Both the position numbers and the translations under genes were made by a program. The notes under the pieces were generated by a model. That model ran no database searches, was not told the DNA's origin, and saw nothing but the letters and a program-made list of their open reading frames with translations. From assembly GCA_003506435.1 (NCBI GenBank), contig DOAQ01000004.1, forward strand, positions 42,908 through 106,907: a DNA stretch of 64,000 nucleotides. The letters are read 5' to 3'. Of this stretch, positions 25,237 through 34,337 are shown piece by piece; within the stretch, counting starts at the first letter, position 1, and each line of letters begins with the position of its first letter. Origin of the DNA: Prolixibacteraceae bacterium. GTDB lineage: Bacteria; Bacteroidota; Bacteroidia; Bacteroidales; Prolixibacteraceae.

Positions 25237-26418
25237 TCAATGGATCAACGGTAATTTCACGGTAAACAGTTCATCGTTCATGTCAACATCAATGCCTTTT
25301 CCAACAAGCAACCGATAGCGTTTATCAAGATTATCAAGCCCGATGCCTGTTCCCTGTTCCGCCTCAATTTTCTTTTTAACAGGATTTGAAACAGAAAGCA
25401 TATTTTCCGGGGTAACCGATATGTGGATTATCATCGGATCGTCTTCGCTTATCACATTGTGTTTCACTACATTTTCAATAACCGGCTGCAACGAAAGAAC
25501 CGGGAGCCTGAATTTATGCCTGTCTGGCTCGTCAACATGAATATCAAATGACAACTTGTTTTCGTACCGGATTTCCAGCAGGTAACGATATGCATCCAAA
25601 AAATACATTTCATCGGCCAGCGGGACCAATTCTTTCCAATTGCTTTTCAATACATACCGAAAAATATCCGACAGTTCGTTGATGTATTTCAGGGAATTAT
25701 TGTATTCGCCTTCGCGTACCAGCGAAGCCAGCGAGTTGAGCGAATTAAAAAAGAAATGCGGATTGATCTGAGCTGTCAGTGCATCGAAACGGTTTTGAAG
25801 GTTTTCGGAATGAAGACGTTCGTTTTCATGCGCCATGTCGTGCTGTTTGTAAATCAGCCGAATAATATAACCGAATAAGCTTGCGATAATTCCGGAGAAA
25901 AAGCATTTAAACAACAGCATCCCGTTAAAAATATGGGGGCCGGGAAAGTTCTGACGCATGAAGCTATTTTCTCCAAACGAGTAAATAACGGCAAATAAGA
26001 GGCAAATGACAATATCGCCTAAAATAATTATCAGCAAAACCTTTTTATCCTCCGAAAGGAATTTTCTTTTCCCGATTAATATCCACGAATTGAAAAAAAG
26101 TAAAACAATTGCCTGCAAAAAGAAAAAGGAAAAGTCAAATCCAATTTTGTAAACCCTGTTTACCGGGGTTCGGGTTGGCATTTTGTCGGGAGAAAAACGA
26201 AAATCAGGTTCAGGTTTATTGAAAGGCTGCACCAAAGATTCATCGTTTCGATTGTCGAACCCGGGAGGTGCTGGCCTCCGTTTCTCCTGCATCATTGGCC
26301 GGTCGGACGAACTGGTTTCAAATTGGCGGACAACATCCGGAAAAATGACAAACAAGCTTATAATAAAAGCGACTAACAAATTGATTGTCCGTATCTTCAT
26401 TTGCAAAGGCTTGTTCAT
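25237..26418 (-). CDS. LytS-type sensor histidine kinase
   Basis: 393 residues. One membrane segment (about 10-28) is followed by a Pro/Arg-rich periplasmic loop (RPMMQEKRRPAPPGFDNRN) and three more membrane segments (95-185), then a coiled stretch and the His_kinase domain with the phospho-acceptor in QINPHFFFNSLNSLASL. The HATPase part has PVIENVVKHNV and GTGIGLDNLDKRY. It phosphorylates the adjacent LytTR regulator. The extracytoplasmic loop of about 60 residues may sense cationic or envelope signals; this is inference. Confidence 0.92.
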   Translation of the reverse strand: MNKPLQMKIRTINLLVAFIISLFVIFPDVVRQFETSSSDRPMMQEKRRPAPPGFDNRNDESLVQPFNKPEPDFRFSPDKMPTRTPVNRVYKIGFDFSFFFLQAIVLLFFNSWILIGKRKFLSEDKKVLLIIILGDIVICLLFAVIYSFGENSFMRQNFPGPHIFNGMLLFKCFFSGIIASLFGYIIRLIYKQHDMAHENERLHSENLQNRFDALTAQINPHFFFNSLNSLASLVREGEYNNSLKYINELSDIFRYVLKSNWKELVPLADEMYFLDAYRYLLEIRYENKLSFDIHVDEPDRHKFRLPVLSLQPVIENVVKHNVISEDDPMIIHISVTPENMLSVSNPVKKKIEAEQGTGIGLDNLDKRYRLLVGKGIDVDMNDELFTVKLPLIH

Positions 26419-26469
26419 GCCAACCGGAGTTAATTAATTTTTTGGTCCCGGAAAAATTATTTTCTGAGT

Positions 26470-26477
26470 CAAAAGTA
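26470..26477 (-). promoter_or_regulatory. -7 box of the LytS/LytTR operon
   Basis: TACTTTTG on the minus strand, an exact TAnnTTTG match, 52 bases before the kinase ATG. Confidence 0.5.
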
Positions 26478-26603
26478 GTTTTTTTATTCGAACCGATATA
26501 ACTTCTTAGAAACCCTTGTTTTGTAAAAATTTTAAATTATTTGATCTTTACAGAACCTTACCCGGAAGAAAAAAACAGTCGTTTTCAAACATTTTTGTCC
26601 GGA

Positions 26604-26634
26604 TTGTTATGCTTTTCGAAAAAAACTATCTTTA
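26604..26634 (+). promoter_or_regulatory. probable promoter of the serine hydrolase gene
   Basis: TTG at 26604-26606 and TATCTTTA at 26627-26634 (one mismatch), 20 bases apart. It lies downstream of ATG 26541 and so supports ATG 26706 as the start. Confidence 0.42.
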
Positions 26635-26705
26635 TTTTTAACAGGCGATTATCGTCAGCTATTCTTCTTTCGGAAATAAATAAATTAACCATCAATACGA
26701 AATTT

Positions 26706-28001
26706 ATGAAACAGTTCATTTCTATTCTGTCGCTGATCATTCTTTTTCAGTTTCAGACTTTTGCACAACCGCTTGTCGAAACAAAACCGGAAAACGTTGG
26801 GTTTTCATCCGAAAAATTAAAACTGGTGGATGATCTGGCAAACCAATACGTTATTGAAGGAAAAACACCCGGTGGGGTAATTTTGGTCGCCCGAAAAGGA
26901 AAGATTGTATATTATAAAAACTTTGGCTACCGTGATATTGGAAAAAGAGAGAAAGCACAAAAAGACGATATTTTCAGGATCGCATCGATGAGCAAGGCAA
27001 TAACGACCGTGGGTATTATGCAGCTTTTCGAGCGCGGATTAATTGGCTTCGACGAGCCGGTTCACAAGTATATTCCTGCGTTCAAACAAACGAGGGTGCT
27101 CGAAAGTTTCGATGCTTCCGATTCGAGTTACACCACTGTGCAGACAAAATCGCCAATTACAATCCGCCAATTACTTACCCATACTTCCGGAATTCCTTAT
27201 TCTGATTATAAAGGGAATAATCTGAATGTTATTTTTCAAAAATTCGGGTTGACGCAAGTCGGACTTTCACATGCCAGCCTGACCACCGAAGATTTTATCA
27301 ACCAACTGGCAAAAGTGCCGCTTGCTTTTCAGCCCGGCGAACGCTATCAGTACGGACTGAACATGGATGTTCTGGGCCGTGTAATTGAAGTGGTTTCGGG
27401 TATGAAACTGAGCGATTATTTCCGCAAAAACATTTTCGACCCTCTGGGCATGAACGATACATGGTTTTATCTTCCGAAAGAAAAACAAAACCGGTTGTAC
27501 CCGGTATTTTCGCACACCGACAATGGACTCGTACAGGCTACTGAAAGCGGGATGATTAAATTACTCGATTATCCAAAAAGAGACGACAACAATCACTACG
27601 CCGGAGGGGGTGGTTTATCGTCAACGGCAATGGATTATGCCCGTTTCATCCAGGCTTTGCTGAATAACGGACAACTGGATGGCAAACGCATCCTGTCGCG
27701 CAAAACCATCGAAGTGATGACTGCCGACCAAATGGTTGCTTTGAACAAGGAAGGAAAGGGATACAGCCAAATTCCAGGCAACACGTATTGTCTTGGCTTC
27801 AGCCTGATAACCGAGCAGGCAAAAGGAATGAATTCGAAATCGGTAGGAACCTACGAATGGGGAGGCTATTTCAGTACCAAATTTTTTATCGATCCGCAGG
27901 AAGAACTGATTTTTGTTGGAATGACACAGGTTTCACCCAACCGTCACGGCTATTTCTGGGATCGGGTTACAACTCTTGTTTACAGCGCTATTACTGATTA
28001 A
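26706..28001 (+). CDS. secreted beta-lactamase-fold serine hydrolase
   Basis: 431 residues from ATG 26706, which starts a signal peptide (MKQFISILSLIILFQFQTFAQ). The class C beta-lactamase/esterase SxxK motif is SMSK (Ser94, Lys97), and the second motif region is RYQYGLNMDVLG. Surrounding elements RQLLTHTSGIPY, PLGMNDTWF and AGGGGLSSTAMDYARF are typical of the beta-lactamase-related esterase/D-aminopeptidase group. It is periplasmic or secreted. Substrate unknown; true beta-lactamase activity cannot be claimed. The open frame back to 26541 has no signal-peptide character. Confidence 0.9.
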   Translation: MKQFISILSLIILFQFQTFAQPLVETKPENVGFSSEKLKLVDDLANQYVIEGKTPGGVILVARKGKIVYYKNFGYRDIGKREKAQKDDIFRIASMSKAITTVGIMQLFERGLIGFDEPVHKYIPAFKQTRVLESFDASDSSYTTVQTKSPITIRQLLTHTSGIPYSDYKGNNLNVIFQKFGLTQVGLSHASLTTEDFINQLAKVPLAFQPGERYQYGLNMDVLGRVIEVVSGMKLSDYFRKNIFDPLGMNDTWFYLPKEKQNRLYPVFSHTDNGLVQATESGMIKLLDYPKRDDNNHYAGGGGLSSTAMDYARFIQALLNNGQLDGKRILSRKTIEVMTADQMVALNKEGKGYSQIPGNTYCLGFSLITEQAKGMNSKSVGTYEWGGYFSTKFFIDPQEELIFVGMTQVSPNRHGYFWDRVTTLVYSAITD

Positions 28002-28038
28002 CACACGACAAAAAAGTTCTCATCCGGTAAAACTTTTA

Positions 28039-28046
28039 TACCTTTG
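28039..28046 (+). promoter_or_regulatory. -7 box of the radical SAM gene
   Basis: TACCTTTG, an exact TAnnTTTG match, 15 bases before ATG 28062. A TTG start at 28044 would lie in the promoter. Confidence 0.5.
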
Positions 28047-28061
28047 AATAAAAACCAAAGG

Positions 28062-29069
28062 ATGAAAGAGGCTCTGTTTTATACTTCGCAGCATGATATT
28101 GTGTATTGTCAGCTTTGCCCGAAGGCTTGCAGAATAAGCCCGGGTAAAGTTGGCAATTGTTTTGTGCGCGAGAACCGGGACGGAAAGCTTTTTACCGCCG
28201 TTTACAACCGGGTTTCATCCATCCATATCGACCCCATCGAAAAAAAGCCCCTTTTCCATTTTTATCCGGGAAAACAAATTCTGTCCATCGGAGGAATTGG
28301 CTGTAATTTTCATTGCAGTTTTTGTCAGAACTATGCCATCTCGCAATGCAAACCTGCCGATTACTATTGGTTGAAAGATATGACGATTGGGCAGATTATA
28401 GAACAGGCTTCCCGCATCGAAAACAACATCGGAATTGCCTATACTTACAACGAACCGTTTATGTTTTACGAGTTTATGCTCGACATCAGTCGCGAAGCCA
28501 GGCTACACAATCTGAAAAACGTAGTGGTCTCGAATGGTTTTGTAAATGAAGCTCCGTTACAAGAAATCCTTCCATACATTGATGCCTTTAATATTGACCT
28601 GAAAGCTTTTAATGATTTGTTTTACCGGAAACAAGTGAAAGGCCGCCTTGCACCGGTGCTCAAAACAATGGAAACCATTGCTGCAAGCGGGGCCCATCTT
28701 GAAATTACGTTCCTGATAATACCCGGGATGAACGATGATCTTCATGAATTTGAGGCAATGCTTTCATGGATACACGAACATCTTGGGGAAAATGTGCCAT
28801 TACATCTTTCCCGTTATTTTCCTCAATATAAAATGACACAGGCAGCTACACCAGAAGATACCCTGATGAATTTTTACCGGCTGGCACGCAAGAAAATCAA
28901 TCATGTTTTTCTCGGAAATGTTTACACGCTCGACAAAGCCAATACCTATTGCCCGCATTGCGGATACGAAATAATCAGCCGGAACCGATACCAGGTAAAA
29001 CCTGACGGGCTTAGCGGAACAGGTGCCTGTCTGAATTGCGGAGAAATATTACCGGGAATCATCCGCTGA
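28062..29069 (+). CDS. AmmeMemoRadiSam system radical SAM enzyme
   Basis: 335 residues from ATG 28062. It belongs to the PflA-like group named after the AMMECR1/Memo/radical SAM neighbourhood. Features: an N-terminal Cys pair (CQLCPKACRISPGKVGNC), the radical SAM motif GIGCNFHCSFCQNY, the barrel segments IGIAYTYNEPFMFYEF and VVVSNGFVNE, and a C-terminal zinc-ribbon (YCPHCGYEII and GACLNCGEI). AMMECR1 and Memo homologues are not nearby. The substrate is unknown. The last 170 bases are duplicated at 39037-39206. Confidence 0.92.
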   Translation: MKEALFYTSQHDIVYCQLCPKACRISPGKVGNCFVRENRDGKLFTAVYNRVSSIHIDPIEKKPLFHFYPGKQILSIGGIGCNFHCSFCQNYAISQCKPADYYWLKDMTIGQIIEQASRIENNIGIAYTYNEPFMFYEFMLDISREARLHNLKNVVVSNGFVNEAPLQEILPYIDAFNIDLKAFNDLFYRKQVKGRLAPVLKTMETIAASGAHLEITFLIIPGMNDDLHEFEAMLSWIHEHLGENVPLHLSRYFPQYKMTQAATPEDTLMNFYRLARKKINHVFLGNVYTLDKANTYCPHCGYEIISRNRYQVKPDGLSGTGACLNCGEILPGIIR

Positions 29070-29070
29070 C
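28901..29070 (+). repeat. donor copy of a 170-bp duplicated segment
   Basis: Matches 39037-39206 at 168 of 170 bases in the same orientation (differences at 28907 and 29057). It covers the last 56 codons of the radical SAM gene, including the zinc-ribbon. Confidence 0.95.
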
Positions 29071-29120
29071 CGGGTTTTAATATTGATCTAAAAGAATAGG
29101 TTATACTGCAAATATCCCCA

Positions 29121-30134
29121 TTAATTTGTATCAACAATCATCGATTTCATTCCTTCGGAACAAAACATATTGAATTCTCCGGTGTTGTCCGAATAAATAA
29201 AAAGGACTTCGACACCTTGAAGTTTTTTCAGAAGTTCTTTACTTTTTTCAATCCCGATTACCATGAATGTTGTAGCCAGTGCATCGGCAGTCATACAATC
29301 GGATGTAACCACAGTTGCGCTAAGAATCGAATTGCGGGCAGGTCGTCCGGTTTTTGGGTCAATGGTATGTGAATATTTTACGCCGTTTTCGATATAGAAG
29401 CTACGGTAATTTCCCGATGTAGCAATCGACACGTTCTTAATTTCCACAATCGCCTGAAGTTCTTCACCTGCCATAATATTTTCATCAACGGGTTTATCAA
29501 TACCTATACGCCAGTATTTTCCATTGGCATTCACCCCCCGGCCCCGGACTTCACCACCAATTTCGACCAAATAGTTTTTAATTCCTTCGCTTTCCAGAAA
29601 ATCACAAACCACATCAACGGCATATCCCTGGGCAAGTGCATTTACATCAAGCTGGACACCGGGCATTTCTTTGATTACTTTCCGACCTTCGAGCCTGACT
29701 TTTTTCATTCCTACAAACTGCAACAAGCTGTCGATGTACAACGAATCGTGTCGGGGAACCGGTGCCGTACTGAACCCCCAGGCACGAACGACCGGACCAA
29801 CGGTAATGTCGAAAGCGCCATCAGAAATACGGTTGATTTCATCCGATTTTTTAAAAACGGTCACAAACCAGTCGTCGACTGCCACATCCGGTTCATTCTT
29901 GTTGACGCGCGAAATCAGCGAAGTGGAATCGTAGATCGAAAGGGACTTGTTAAAGGCATCCAAAATGGAACTGATCGCCGTTGTGTAATCTTTCCCGGTG
30001 CTATTTTCATACGTTATATGGTAATTAGTTCCCTGTCCAAAACCTGCAATTTTTGAGTATTCAAATACTTTAGGTTTGCAACCTGCAATGAGTACAATTC
30101 CCAAAAGTATTACTCCGAAAAGTTTTGTTGTCAT
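29121..30134 (-). CDS. apbE: FAD:protein FMN transferase (ApbE lipoprotein)
   Basis: 337 residues with a lipobox (GIVLIAGC, Cys19). ApbE attaches FMN to Thr or Ser of secreted or membrane flavoproteins such as Nqr and Rnf subunits. Conserved parts: FGQGTNYHITYE, DAFNKSLSIYDSTSLISRVN, the FAD-binding LDVNALAQGYAVDVV (usually GKGYAVD), YLVEIGGEVRGRG, HTIDPKTGRPA and the Mg ligand region CMTADALATTFMV. It starts 46 bases after the kdpE stop, so readthrough from the kdp operon is possible; no flavoprotein substrate gene is in the window. Confidence 0.93.
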   Translation of the reverse strand: MTTKLFGVILLGIVLIAGCKPKVFEYSKIAGFGQGTNYHITYENSTGKDYTTAISSILDAFNKSLSIYDSTSLISRVNKNEPDVAVDDWFVTVFKKSDEINRISDGAFDITVGPVVRAWGFSTAPVPRHDSLYIDSLLQFVGMKKVRLEGRKVIKEMPGVQLDVNALAQGYAVDVVCDFLESEGIKNYLVEIGGEVRGRGVNANGKYWRIGIDKPVDENIMAGEELQAIVEIKNVSIATSGNYRSFYIENGVKYSHTIDPKTGRPARNSILSATVVTSDCMTADALATTFMVIGIEKSKELLKKLQGVEVLFIYSDNTGEFNMFCSEGMKSMIVDTN

Positions 30135-30180
30135 CTAACTTTAGAATTTTGTAGCCATTTATTGCAAAGATGCAGATTTG

Positions 30181-30867
30181 TTATTGTTCTGCAAATCGAT
30201 ATCCGATGCCCGATTCGGTGACGAGTAATTTCGGTTTGGCCGGATCATCTTCAATTTTCTTACGCAACTGGGCTACAAATACCCTCGGATATTGGGTTTG
30301 TTCGATGTAAGCCATTCCCCATATTTCTTTTAAAATAAATTGATGAGTAAGTACCCTCCCCTGGTTTTTGACTAAAAGGGACAAGAGTGAAAATTCTGTC
30401 GGAGTAAGTTTTACAACTTCATTGTTTTTGTGTACCAAGTGTTTCGACAAATCGACAGACAAAGTCCCAGACGTAAAGACAGGACTGTCGGATACATTCT
30501 GGTTTTGACGGATAGCCAACCTGATGCGAGCCAATAATTCACCTGTCCGGAAGGGTTTTGTAAGATAATCATTGGCCCCATTATCAAGAGCTTTAACGAT
30601 ATCATTTTCAAAGCTGCGAACTGACAAAATGATAATTGGTTTCAGATACCATTCACGGAGTTTTTGTAGGATATTGAACCCATCGGTATCCGGAAGTCCT
30701 AAATCAAGTATAATAAGAGCGGGCTGAATGGATGCCGCCAAAGCTAGCCCCTCTTTCCCTGAAGAAGCTTCAGAAACCTTATACCCATTTGCCAACAGCG
30801 TGATTTCAAGCATTCGGCGAATCTGTACTTCATCATCAATAATCAATATGGTATCTGGATTAATCAT
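30181..30867 (-). CDS. kdpE: KDP operon transcriptional regulator KdpE
   Basis: 228 residues: receiver domain (MINPDTILIIDDEVQIRRML; phospho-Asp in LIILDLGLPDTDG; Lys in DYLTKPF) and OmpR/PhoB winged helix (KLTPTEFSLLSLLVKNQGRVLTHQFILKEIWG). It activates kdp transcription when potassium is low or osmotic stress is high, after phosphorylation by KdpD. It starts four bases after the kdpD stop. Confidence 0.96.
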   Translation of the reverse strand: MINPDTILIIDDEVQIRRMLEITLLANGYKVSEASSGKEGLALAASIQPALIILDLGLPDTDGFNILQKLREWYLKPIIILSVRSFENDIVKALDNGANDYLTKPFRTGELLARIRLAIRQNQNVSDSPVFTSGTLSVDLSKHLVHKNNEVVKLTPTEFSLLSLLVKNQGRVLTHQFILKEIWGMAYIEQTQYPRVFVAQLRKKIEDDPAKPKLLVTESGIGYRFAEQ

Positions 30868-30871
30868 CTAT

Positions 30872-33556
30872 TTATCTGTTTTCTTCACCTGTTGAAATGT
30901 CTGAAACTTCAACCGGTATTTTGATTTCAAATATGGCTCCTCCGTTTTTACGATTCCCGGCAGTAACAGTGCCTTTTTGGGCTTCGGTAAACCCTTTCAC
31001 TATTGACAGCCCCAAACCCGTTCCGCCTGCTACTTCATCTTTGCCCCTGTAAAATTTATCGAACACCCAACGCAATTCCGATTCGGGGAAGCCTTTGCCC
31101 CTGTCCATTACCTGAATTGTGAAAAATCCATTGTCATAGAAAAGCTTCAACCGGATGCTGCTATGGGCCGGCGCATGCTGCGTGGCATTCAATACTAAAT
31201 TATGAAGAATTTGTTCTGTTAGCCCAAAATCGACCCGGACCAAAGGCATCCCGGGTGGAATAATGACTAAAAAATTGAATGGTTGCAATTCCTGTTTTAA
31301 CGATTCAGATACGCTGTTGCCCAAATCGTGAACATCGCACCAATCGGGTCGAGGGATAATCCGTCCCGATTCCAGGCGCGACATGTTCAAAAGGTTTCCG
31401 ACAAGCCTGTTGAGCCGTATTGAAGCGGTATTGATTTCAGAATACAGTTCTTCCCTGATTTCTTCAGGATATTTGACAGACTTCAGATTATCAGATGCTG
31501 CCATAATGGTTGCAATCGGAATACGCAATTCGTGCGAAATAGAATTGAAAAGCGTATTGTAAAGTTTTTCCGATTCGCTGATAATGTAAGTCTTTTTAGT
31601 TACTTCACGCAGAAATTCCCTTTCATATTTTCCCGAAATATGCGAGAGGTAGGCATCCCAGAATTGCTCTTCTCCATACGTAAATACAATTGGATGTTTA
31701 ACCACGATGACCCCCATGTTCCCGCTACTTCCTTTCAATGGGTAATACGTATAATCGCCGGAAGGCAATGTACTTGTGTATTTCCCGGCTTTTGCCGAAT
31801 TTTTAAAAACCCAGTTAACAACGCTTATGGCATTTTCTGACAGTTGATCCTTCAAATCGGCTTCACCCTGGATTTCAAGCTGGTTCAGCTCGTTCTTAAT
31901 AAGAATGGTACAATCCAACTGGAAATATTTCCGGATGTAATGGGTGGCAACATGGGTTACCTCTTTATAGCCCGAAATAGTTGACAATTCTTTAATGAGC
32001 TGATAAAGTGCATTGGTCCGTTCTTCCCGTATCCTGATTTTTTTCTCCTGCCTCCGCACTCTCGATGTCAATATGCCGTTCAGTAATGCGATAAAGAAAA
32101 ACATGGCCAGCATCAGCAGATCCAATGGTTTTTCAATATGCAGGGTAAACTGAGGAGGAATGAAAAAGTAGTCCCAAATAACGGAACTCAATATGGCCGC
32201 AAGCAAGACAGGGCCTGTTCCGAAAAACAGTGCCAAAATCGAGACAACAAACAACAACATGAAGGAAACAACCTGATAGCCGATAACATCTTCCAGAAAG
32301 TAACAAATGAGAGATGTAAAGACGACAAACAGAATAACAAGCAAATATTGAGGGAGGCTGGAAGTATATGAAAGAATGGAAACCTTCTCTTTAAATTTAT
32401 CTTTTGCCTGATTGTCAGCCCCCAGAATATATACATCAATATTGCCGCTATACCGGATTAGCCTGTTCACAAAATTACCAAACCGCAACAGTGAAAAAAT
32501 AGTACGGTCATGGGGTTTCCCAACAATAATGTGAGAAATATTTTCTTTTTGGGCAAAGCCAACCACCGCTTTTACTATATCGTTATGGGTCACAATCCTG
32601 AATTTGATACCCAATTGCTTGGCAAGGTTGATATTCCGGTCGAGTTGTTCTTGTTCGCGCATGGTCAATTTATGCATAGTCTCGACATAAACAGCCTGGA
32701 TATTTGCGCCCATCGAATACGATAAGGTTTTGGCCCATCGCATCAATCGGCCCGAAAAAGGGCTTGGCCCAACAGCTACCAAAAAATGCAACCCCGATTT
32801 CCACGGTCCCCTGATACGCTTGTTTTGCATGTAATCATGCAACTGTCTATCAACTCTATCGGCAACAATGCGCAAAGCCATTTCGCGTAAAGCAGTAATA
32901 TTCCCTTTTCGGAAGAAATTTTCGACAGCTTCCTTTGAACGTTCAGGCGTATACACCTTGCCTTCGGAGAGACGTTGAAGCAATTCTTCTGAAGTCAGAT
33001 CAATAAGTTCTACTTCATCAGCATTTTCAAAAATCTCATCCGGAAGAGTTTCGCGGACAATGATACCGGTAATTTGCGCTACCGTGTCAGAACGGCTTTC
33101 GAGATGCTGAACGTTTAGTGTAGTATATACATTGATGCCACTCTCAAGAATCTCCTGCACATCCTGATATCTTTTTGCATGTCGGCTTCCGGGAGCGTTT
33201 GTATGCGCCAATTCATCTACCAGAACAACATGGGGCTTGCGGGCAATAATTGAATCCAAATCCATTTCATAAACAGGAGTAGATTTGTATTCGTATGTTT
33301 TGCGGGGAATGAGTTCAAAACCGGCTACAAGTTTGGCTGTTTCCTTTCGATTATGGGTTTCCACATAGCCAATAATAATATCATTGCCTTTCAATTTTTC
33401 AGCATGTGCAGTTTGCAGCATTGTATAGGTTTTGCCCACACCGGCACACATGCCAAAAAATATTTTCAGTTTACCCCTTTTGCTCTTTTCCTCTTCATTT
33501 TTCAATGAAGCAAGAAGTTCATCAGGATTTGGTCTGTTGTCGTCGAACCCGTTCAT
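30872..33556 (-). CDS. kdpD: potassium-limitation sensor kinase KdpD
   Basis: 894 residues in the standard order: KdpD domain with Walker A GMCAGVGKTYTML and LVDELAHTNAPGSRHAKRYQD (about 30-235), a universal-stress-like domain (about 250-370), four clustered membrane segments (about 395-495), a GAF-like region, HisKA (NSISHELRIPIATIMAASDNL near residue 680) and HATPase (GGTGLGLSIVKGF). The start overlaps the kdpC stop (ATGA at 33553-33556), so the genes are coupled. Role: senses K+ and phosphorylates KdpE. Confidence 0.97.
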   Translation of the reverse strand: MNGFDDNRPNPDELLASLKNEEEKSKRGKLKIFFGMCAGVGKTYTMLQTAHAEKLKGNDIIIGYVETHNRKETAKLVAGFELIPRKTYEYKSTPVYEMDLDSIIARKPHVVLVDELAHTNAPGSRHAKRYQDVQEILESGINVYTTLNVQHLESRSDTVAQITGIIVRETLPDEIFENADEVELIDLTSEELLQRLSEGKVYTPERSKEAVENFFRKGNITALREMALRIVADRVDRQLHDYMQNKRIRGPWKSGLHFLVAVGPSPFSGRLMRWAKTLSYSMGANIQAVYVETMHKLTMREQEQLDRNINLAKQLGIKFRIVTHNDIVKAVVGFAQKENISHIIVGKPHDRTIFSLLRFGNFVNRLIRYSGNIDVYILGADNQAKDKFKEKVSILSYTSSLPQYLLVILFVVFTSLICYFLEDVIGYQVVSFMLLFVVSILALFFGTGPVLLAAILSSVIWDYFFIPPQFTLHIEKPLDLLMLAMFFFIALLNGILTSRVRRQEKKIRIREERTNALYQLIKELSTISGYKEVTHVATHYIRKYFQLDCTILIKNELNQLEIQGEADLKDQLSENAISVVNWVFKNSAKAGKYTSTLPSGDYTYYPLKGSSGNMGVIVVKHPIVFTYGEEQFWDAYLSHISGKYEREFLREVTKKTYIISESEKLYNTLFNSISHELRIPIATIMAASDNLKSVKYPEEIREELYSEINTASIRLNRLVGNLLNMSRLESGRIIPRPDWCDVHDLGNSVSESLKQELQPFNFLVIIPPGMPLVRVDFGLTEQILHNLVLNATQHAPAHSSIRLKLFYDNGFFTIQVMDRGKGFPESELRWVFDKFYRGKDEVAGGTGLGLSIVKGFTEAQKGTVTAGNRKNGGAIFEIKIPVEVSDISTGEENR

Positions 33557-34125
33557 TGGATGTTATCGATTTCTAAATTTAGCAAGAATATATTTACCCT
33601 CTTTTCTCCGAGGCATAAAAACTGTGGCTCCTCAGTAAATTCAAGAACCAGTTTCTGTAACTGTTGTTTTTGATCGGCATTGAATCCCCGGGCATTGGCT
33701 ACCCGTTCCACTTGCAATAAAGCTGCTTTGGGTGAGATGTGCGGGTCGAGGCCACTTGCCGATGCAAAAAGCATTTCCGACGGCACTTCGGTAAGGCTGT
33801 CGAGCTGATTAAATCTTATGAATTGCTGTTTCCGCTCCTCAACAAGATTTTTAAGCTTAGCATTTGTCAAACCATAGTTTGAACCTCCCGATGGCAGTGG
33901 GTTGTACAACGTTACAGAAGGGCGGCCCATGAAGTAAATCGTACTGTCGAATTGCTGTCCAATCAGTTCGCTTCCGACGGTTTTCCCCGCTTCAACAATC
34001 AGGTTCCCGTTGGCTTTGTGAGGAAAAACAACCTGTACAATTCCCGTAACCACAAGCGGGTAGACAATTCCTGTAAGAATGGTAAAAAACAGAAAGATTT
34101 TTAGTGATATTATCAGTGTTTTCAT
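33553..34125 (-). CDS. kdpC: K+-transporting ATPase subunit KdpC
   Basis: 190 residues with one N-terminal membrane helix (LKIFLFFTILTGIVYPLVVTGI) and the periplasmic domain with QQFDSTIYFMGRPSVT, SGGSNYGLTN, ASGLDPHISPKAALLQVERVA and the closing GEKRVNIFLLNLEID. KdpC stabilises the KdpA-KdpB complex. It overlaps the 67-residue protein upstream (ATGA) and kdpD downstream. Confidence 0.96.
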   Translation of the reverse strand: MKTLIISLKIFLFFTILTGIVYPLVVTGIVQVVFPHKANGNLIVEAGKTVGSELIGQQFDSTIYFMGRPSVTLYNPLPSGGSNYGLTNAKLKNLVEERKQQFIRFNQLDSLTEVPSEMLFASASGLDPHISPKAALLQVERVANARGFNADQKQQLQKLVLEFTEEPQFLCLGEKRVNIFLLNLEIDNIQ

Positions 34126-34325
34126 TTTTCGATTTTTTTTGATTTTTCAGAATAAACCAACATCTCGTTTATCGAGTTTATCAGAAATTCAAGTTCAAAT
34201 ATTTTTCCGGCAGATATTAAAATACGTTCTCTATCCGCTTCTTTGTCCAGTTTTAGTAATGCATCATTCTCGTTTTTCTTCCGGGTAATGAGTTTTTCTT
34301 TTAAATCTATTACTAAATGTTCCAT
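34122..34325 (-). CDS. 67-residue charged protein inserted between kdpB and kdpC (unrecognised)
   Basis: 67 residues, soluble, 30% or more charged, predicted helical (LITRKKNENDALLKLDKEADRER and ELEFLINSINEMLVYSEKSKK). No Cys, no membrane segment, no signal peptide. It starts 12 bases after kdpB and its stop overlaps the kdpC start by the ATGA arrangement, which is strong evidence for real translation. Canonical kdpFABC operons have no gene at this place. It may be an assembly or regulatory helical peptide of the pump; this is inference only. Confidence 0.75.
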   Translation of the reverse strand: MEHLVIDLKEKLITRKKNENDALLKLDKEADRERILISAGKIFELEFLINSINEMLVYSEKSKKIEK

Positions 34326-34337
34326 GTAGTAGTGGGC

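Noticed and set aside
26706..28001. Antibiotic-resistance beta-lactamase
   Set aside because: Only the general fold and SxxK motif are supported; the Tyr-x-Asn and KTG motifs of true class C enzymes are not clear.
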